From Methanobacteriota archaeon (GTDB lineage Archaea; Thermoplasmatota; Poseidoniia; Poseidoniales; Thalassarchaeaceae), in NCBI GenBank assembly GCA_002731195.1, contig PCAI01000051.1, forward strand, positions 1 to 9,562: DNA of 9,562 bases, in the 5' to 3' direction. Position 1 is the stretch's first letter; each line of letters begins with the position of its first letter. Positions 6,094 to 9,562 of this stretch are shown here, piece after piece. Made by a program: the position numbers and the translations under genes. The notes beneath the pieces were generated by a model that saw only the letters and a program-made list of their open reading frames with translations, was not told where the DNA came from and ran no database searches.

Positions 6094-6243
6094 ATGTCTA
6101 CTTGGACAGAGCCGATTTTTATCAAAAATTTACTCATCTGCCTATTTGGGCTTTCAATTTCATTTTGGTGGCTTTATAAAAAAATTAAATCTAAATTAAA
6201 AGAAGTTGAAGAAAGACAAAATGATATTGGAAAAGAAGTATAA
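6094..6243 (+). CDS. Small single-pass membrane protein, 49 residues
   Basis: This is a short frame of 49 residues. It has a GGGAG ribosome site at 6082-6086, 7 bases before ATG 6094, and starts 13 bases after the ferredoxin stop. Residues about 8-27 ('FIKNLLICLFGLSISFWWLY') form one hydrophobic segment. It is followed at once by 'KKIKSKLK' and a charged, probably helical tail ending 'DIGKEV'. The positive-inside rule puts the C-terminal tail in the cytoplasm. The TAA stop is the last base before the opposing gene's stop codon. I recognise no family. Candidate roles are a membrane anchor or a small regulator for the neighbouring ferredoxin, judged only from position. Composition and the ribosome site make it more credible than a random frame. 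Confidence 0.65.
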   Translation: MSTWTEPIFIKNLLICLFGLSISFWWLYKKIKSKLKEVEERQNDIGKEV

Positions 6244-6537
6244 TTATTCATTTATGGCTGCTGTCCATCTCTCTGATTGAGGTACTCCTATTATTTCTAT
6301 ATGACAAGCCAAGATATTTTTATGCGCATTAACTTCATTCCTGAGATCAATTAAACCGTCTAAACAACAGGGGCAATGAGGATGGGGCGGGCAAATCCAC
6401 AAATCTATGTTACCTGCATCACTTACTTCCACACCTTTCAAAATAGACTTATCAGTAATTAACTTCCCATGTGATTCTTTTCTATTTCTGAGAATTTTTG
6501 CCAATCCCTTTTGTGCAATCTTCTTCGCTTTAGTCAT
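6244..6537 (-). CDS. Cys/His-rich protein, probably MIP18 (DUF59)-like
   Basis: This 97-residue protein has a basic N-terminus (1-25), then 'ILKGVEVSDAGNIDLWI', 'CPPHPHCPCC' (49-58), a helix, and 'ILACHIEIIGVPQSERW' near the end. The order of strand, glycine turn, 'CP' motif, helix, strand and final Trp resembles the MIP18/DUF59 fold of SufT, PaaD and the iron-sulfur assembly factor CIA2. The usual 'DPE' motif of that family is not evident. Cysteines 49, 55, 57, 58 and 78, with H52, H54, H72 and H79, could bind metal. It starts 4 bases after the M24 peptidase stop, with GGTGA overlapping that stop as ribosome site, so the two share a transcript. Family assignment is tentative; it could be a lineage-specific metal-binding protein. 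Confidence 0.6.
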   Translation of the reverse strand: MTKAKKIAQKGLAKILRNRKESHGKLITDKSILKGVEVSDAGNIDLWICPPHPHCPCCLDGLIDLRNEVNAHKNILACHIEIIGVPQSERWTAAINE

Positions 6538-6541
6538 ATCT

Positions 6542-7801
6542 TCACCACTCAGTTATCGCTGGAAATTTACTTCCCATAGTTAGACAATCCATCCCGTCCT
6601 TAGTCCTAGTCCATGTATCTTCTATTCCTATAGCTCCATCTTTATGGATTACTTTTGGTTCAATTGCCATAGTTCCTCCAATTTCAAGAGGCCTGTCGAA
6701 ACCTTTTGCTACTACTGGAGTCTCATCCAACTCTAAGCCTACTGAATGGCCAAGAAATTTTGCTTGTTCCGGCTTCATACCCATCAGATTATCTGAATGC
6801 CCCATCTCACTAGCCATCAAATAACCAATTTCCCAGGCCTTAGAACAATATTCTCCATCGCCGAGGCTTTTTACTACAGCTTTACTAATTTCTTCCATGT
6901 CTTCTAATCTTTGTGCCCACTCATCAGATAATCTACCACTGCTAAAAATTCTAGTACAATCTGATACATATCCTCTATGTAAGTGAACAATATCTACCAA
7001 CACTGGCTCATTTTTTCTAACTCTAGCAAATCCTGCCCCTAATGCAGATATTGGGCTTGTACCGAGGCCACCAATTGCCGAATCAAAGTATGAGGGAACT
7101 GCACCTGATTTTCCTGTGGCTATTACAACCCTATCGCAATCCATTGGCCATTTCCTCATTCTAATTCTTCCTCCAAAACCAGCAGACCTACTTATTTCAT
7201 CCGCGATTGCAGCTATTCTTATTTCAGTATCTCCTTCGCCACATCGTTCTTTTATCGCCTCAAACATTTTTTGATTTATTTTACCACTTTCTTTGTGCAT
7301 GGTTATTTCCCAATCTGATTTTATTTCTCTTAAATTATAAATCAAATTTGTACAGTCTTTAGTTTCTCCAGATAGATTACCAAATTTAGTATTAATAAAA
7401 TTCCATCTTTCATATGGTATTTTGGATAATAACAGACTGGGACGTTTACTACATCCTAATTTTCTTAAATAATCTTCTAACTCATTCATTCTTGGATGCT
7501 TTTCTATTACATGAGGGGCATCATTTTCTCCAGCTTCAAATCTAGCTCTTTCTACAGATTGCCTTACCCAATGTCGATTTTCTATTCCAGAATCTTTAGC
7601 ACCTATTAACATAACAGAATTCTGTCTACCACCAGTCAACCAGTATAATTCAACAGGATCATCAATCCATGCCGATTCAATACCTTCCGCAGATAGTCTT
7701 GAAGAAAATAATTTTTGCCTGTATTCAAGTTCTGAAACTGGTACTCTCCAGTCTTCATTTTCAGGCCCCGTCAGACGTGCCACGTCCCAATTCATAATCA
7801 T
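6542..7801 (-). CDS. M24 family metallopeptidase (Xaa-Pro peptidase-like)
   Basis: The 419-residue protein has an N-terminal creatinase-like domain (about 25-165) and a C-terminal pita-bread fold (about 175-410), the layout of aminopeptidase P and prolidase, which cut peptides next to proline. All five dinuclear-metal ligands are present: D270 and D281 with the family's 11-residue spacing, H352, E381 and E394. Second-shell residues differ. The position of E. coli PepP H361 is D359, that of R404 is G392, and the usual 'PH' before the first Asp reads P236-S237 with extra residues in between. It may be a divergent subfamily with altered specificity. There is no signal peptide. ATG 7801 and an in-frame ATG two codons later are both possible starts. 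It heads the leftward pair with the MIP18-like gene. Confidence 0.9.
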   Translation of the reverse strand: MIMNWDVARLTGPENEDWRVPVSELEYRQKLFSSRLSAEGIESAWIDDPVELYWLTGGRQNSVMLIGAKDSGIENRHWVRQSVERARFEAGENDAPHVIEKHPRMNELEDYLRKLGCSKRPSLLLSKIPYERWNFINTKFGNLSGETKDCTNLIYNLREIKSDWEITMHKESGKINQKMFEAIKERCGEGDTEIRIAAIADEISRSAGFGGRIRMRKWPMDCDRVVIATGKSGAVPSYFDSAIGGLGTSPISALGAGFARVRKNEPVLVDIVHLHRGYVSDCTRIFSSGRLSDEWAQRLEDMEEISKAVVKSLGDGEYCSKAWEIGYLMASEMGHSDNLMGMKPEQAKFLGHSVGLELDETPVVAKGFDRPLEIGGTMAIEPKVIHKDGAIGIEDTWTRTKDGMDCLTMGSKFPAITEW

Positions 7802-7817
7802 TCTTAATTATCCTAAG

Positions 7818-7840
7818 CAAAAAGCATTTTTGTTTATTTG
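7818..7840. promoter_or_regulatory. Divergent promoter region with A/T inverted repeat
   Basis: The 79-base gap between the leftward peptidase and phosphoglycerate kinase holds a perfect inverted repeat, CAAAAA (7818-7823), GCA, TTTTTG (7827-7832). It abuts TGTTTATTTG (7831-7840), which is TATA-like in both directions. It lies about 34 bases from the peptidase start and 45 from the kinase start. It may be a shared promoter or operator. A/T-rich palindromes of this size are not rare here. Confidence 0.35.
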
Positions 7841-7880
7841 AGCATACTTCTCTTCCACAACGGCCAAATGTAAGACTCAA

Positions 7881-9137
7881 GTGGCGACATATGTGCAAGG
7901 CGTTCTTTCGCTGGATGCCTATGACTTAGAAGGACAAACCGTCTTGTACAGAGTGGATGTTAATTCGCCTCTTAATCCGATCGATAAAACACTTCTAGAC
8001 GACTCCAGATTAAGGACATTAAAACCAACTTTACAATTACTTTCAAAGTCCAAAGTAGTTATTCTAGCACATCAGTCTAGACCAGGTAAGGATGATTTCT
8101 CAGATATGTCTCAGCATAGTGCTAGATTGTCTCAAATCATTAATCGCGATATAATGTTCATTAAAGATATCTGTAGCGACTCAACTATTGATAAGATTAG
8201 AGATATGAAAAACGGGGATATCTTATTTTTAGACAATATGCGTATTCATAGTGAAGAATATAGTAAGAAATATGAGAATTGGCAGAATACTGAAGAATCT
8301 GAAATTGTGACTAAACTTTCATCCGTAGCCGATCTTTACGTTACAGATGCATTTGCTGCTGCACACCGCAAATCTCCAACACTTACAGGTTTTACAACTA
8401 AATTACCATGCATCCCGGGTAACTTGATGATGTCGGAACTATCTAATCTAAGGACTGCAATAGATAATCCTCCTCGCCCTTATTTGGCTATTCTTGGTGG
8501 TGCAAAAGCAGACGACTCCCTTAGAGTAGCCCTCAATCTAATACAGAAAAATATTATTGATAAAATTGCATTCGTTGGGGTAGTTGGAAATTTGATGATT
8601 TGGGCAAATGGATATGATATAGGAAATAGAAATAAAGATTTCATCACCAATTTAATTGGAGATGCGTTTGATGAAACATGGGTTATGGCACAAAAATTAG
8701 TAAAACAATATCCTGATTTATTGATATTGCCTACAGATATAGCTGTTGAAATTAATGAAGAAAGAATTCCAATGCAGTTAGATGAGTTACCTACAGAATA
8801 TCCAATTTATGATGTTGGCCTCCAATCCTTGATGAATCTTAGACCTATTATCCTAAATTCTAAGTGTATATTATGGAATGGACCTGCTTCATTTTTTGAA
8901 AAGCCAGGGTTCGCTTTCGGGACTATTGAAATCCTCAATATGTGTATTGAAACAGAGGCATTAACGATAATTGGTGGAGGCCATACCAGTGCTCTAGTAA
9001 GTAGTAGGGGAGTAGTCGACAAAGTAACACACAATAGTACAGGAGGTGGATCTACAATGTGCTTATTATCAGGTGAAAATATGCCTGTCATAGAATCTCT
9101 AATCAAATCTGCTACTATATTTTCTGATAATAGTTAA
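7881..9137 (+). CDS. pgk: Phosphoglycerate kinase, archaeal type
   Basis: Phosphoglycerate kinase interconverts 1,3-bisphosphoglycerate plus ADP with 3-phosphoglycerate plus ATP in glycolysis and gluconeogenesis, in the cytoplasm. Its 418 residues include the substrate-side motifs 'VLYRVDVNSP' (21-30), 'AHQSRPG' (63-69), 'LDNMRIHSEE' and 'DAFAAAHRKSPTLTGF'. The nucleotide-side motifs are G206-G-A-K209, 'NGPASFFEKPGF' from N333, 'GGGHT' (365-369) and 'STGGGST' just after H384. The length and 'DAFAAAHR' style are those of archaeal enzymes. The start is GTG 7881; a second in-frame GTG lies at 7893. No ATG start fits, and no Shine-Dalgarno sequence is evident. Nothing is missing from the active site. 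It stands alone, with no other glycolytic gene in the window. Confidence 0.96.
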   Translation: MATYVQGVLSLDAYDLEGQTVLYRVDVNSPLNPIDKTLLDDSRLRTLKPTLQLLSKSKVVILAHQSRPGKDDFSDMSQHSARLSQIINRDIMFIKDICSDSTIDKIRDMKNGDILFLDNMRIHSEEYSKKYENWQNTEESEIVTKLSSVADLYVTDAFAAAHRKSPTLTGFTTKLPCIPGNLMMSELSNLRTAIDNPPRPYLAILGGAKADDSLRVALNLIQKNIIDKIAFVGVVGNLMIWANGYDIGNRNKDFITNLIGDAFDETWVMAQKLVKQYPDLLILPTDIAVEINEERIPMQLDELPTEYPIYDVGLQSLMNLRPIILNSKCILWNGPASFFEKPGFAFGTIEILNMCIETEALTIIGGGHTSALVSSRGVVDKVTHNSTGGGSTMCLLSGENMPVIESLIKSATIFSDNS

Positions 9138-9147
9138 CCAGTTTAGA

Positions 9148-9171
9148 TGTGTCGTATTATTTTAAGACGCA
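9148..9171 (+). promoter_or_regulatory. TATA-like box inside a small hairpin, before the membrane protein
   Basis: TATTATTTTA (9155-9164) lies about 30 bases before ATG 9190, fitting an archaeal promoter with a nearly leaderless start. It sits in the loop of a possible hairpin, TGTGTC (9148-9153) with GACGCA (9166-9171), six pairs including one G-U. The T-rich segment may also stop transcription from phosphoglycerate kinase, whose stop is 10 bases earlier. Confidence 0.4.
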
Positions 9172-9189
9172 CCACCCTTCTCACTTAAC

Positions 9190-9562
9190 ATGGAAGAAGC
9201 CAGTCCAAGCCCATTCGATGAACCCCCCGTAACTGAATTAATTACTACTGAATTATCAGGTTCACCTAGCCCCGTTTCTGGTTTTGTTACTCCAGAAGTC
9301 CAAGGAAGACAAAAAAGTCCAATGCCACAGGTATTTGGTATATTGGCAGTAATAATTTCTGTATTAGGCGTCTTAATGAGTTTACTAGGGCTCCTAGCCA
9401 TTCCTACTGAGTTAGATTTAGCTGAAAGAATGGAGCAAAATACTACTCTTTTCATTGTCTGGGCGTATCTTGAGCCAATAATTGGAATAATCGTTTCTGT
9501 TATTTTTGGTTATGCTGGTGTGGAACTCTACAATTACAAAAAGAGAGCGATATTTATTGGAT
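9190..9562 (+). CDS. Proline-rich multi-pass membrane protein, C-terminus beyond window
   Basis: ATG 9190 opens a frame that runs to the window end, giving 124 residues so far. The first 46 residues are a polar tail with nine prolines ('EEASPSPFDEPP') and end in a basic patch, R40 and K42. Hydrophobic segments follow at about 48-71 and 89-114. They are separated by an acidic loop (72-84), and K117-K118-R119 introduces what may be a third segment at the edge. The charges place the N-terminus inside. Such tails precede two- to four-pass membrane domains in many uncharacterised archaeal proteins. I recognise no family, and function is unknown. The frame on the opposite strand here is a shadow of this gene. 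A TATA-like box about 30 bases upstream supports the start. Confidence 0.72.
   Translation, partial: MEEASPSPFDEPPVTELITTELSGSPSPVSGFVTPEVQGRQKSPMPQVFGILAVIISVLGVLMSLLGLLAIPTELDLAERMEQNTTLFIVWAYLEPIIGIIVSVIFGYAGVELYNYKKRAIFIG

Noticed and set aside
7868..7873. ATG just before phosphoglycerate kinase as its start
   Set aside because: It is followed at once by TAA. The kinase frame is open only from GTG 7881 or later.
9162..9455. A 97-residue leftward frame at the right end
   Set aside because: It is antisense to the membrane-protein frame at 9190, which has a sensible membrane topology and a well-placed TATA-like box.
1..9562. Search for mobile elements, CRISPR arrays, toxin-antitoxin pairs or a defence island
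   Set aside because: I saw no transposase, integrase, regularly spaced repeats, terminal inverted repeats or defence-type domains; the genes are mostly housekeeping.

Overview
The window reads as chromosomal DNA of a low-GC archaeon. Four neighbours at 2381-4583 (ribosomal protein L21e, RNA polymerase subunit Rpo4, a DUF655 protein and the KsgA/Dim1 rRNA dimethylase), preceded by tRNA pseudouridine synthase Pus10, form a gene order typical of Euryarchaeota. The phosphoglycerate kinase is of archaeal type, several starts have archaeal TATA-like boxes about 26-30 bases upstream, and Shine-Dalgarno sequences resemble GAGGTGAT. AT-rich codon use and many small lineage-specific proteins suggest an uncultured planktonic euryarchaeon such as Marine Group II or III. 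That placement is an inference and was not tested by phylogeny. I see no mobile elements, CRISPR arrays, tRNA or rRNA genes, and no gene-free stretch over about 110 bases.

Left (1-876): a Rieske iron-sulfur protein, cut by the window edge, reads leftward. It is divergent from a small zinc-type DUF971 protein. Centre-left (877-4583): the translation cluster pus10, rpl21e, rpo4, DUF655 and ksgA, all rightward and tightly spaced. It covers tRNA modification, a ribosomal protein, a transcription subunit and rRNA dimethylation. Centre (4584-6243): a GC-rich leader, then an unrecognised 362-residue protein (helix-hairpin-helix-like, coiled coil, zinc ribbon, basic end), a plant-type 2Fe-2S ferredoxin, and an unlisted 49-residue single-pass membrane protein.

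Centre-right (6244-7801): a leftward pair, an M24 metallopeptidase followed 4 bases later by a Cys/His-rich MIP18-like protein. The pair meets the rightward genes end to end with no spacer. Right (7881-9562): phosphoglycerate kinase from a GTG start, then a proline-rich multi-pass membrane protein cut by the right edge.

Two themes run through the window: RNA and translation maintenance (Pus10, L21e, DUF655, KsgA), and iron-sulfur or metal proteins (Rieske, DUF971, ferredoxin, MIP18-like). The best leads are the unrecognised zinc-ribbon protein and its unusual leader, an M24 peptidase that keeps its metal ligands but lacks usual second-shell residues, alternative hairpins before the L21e gene, and the small membrane protein behind the ferredoxin.
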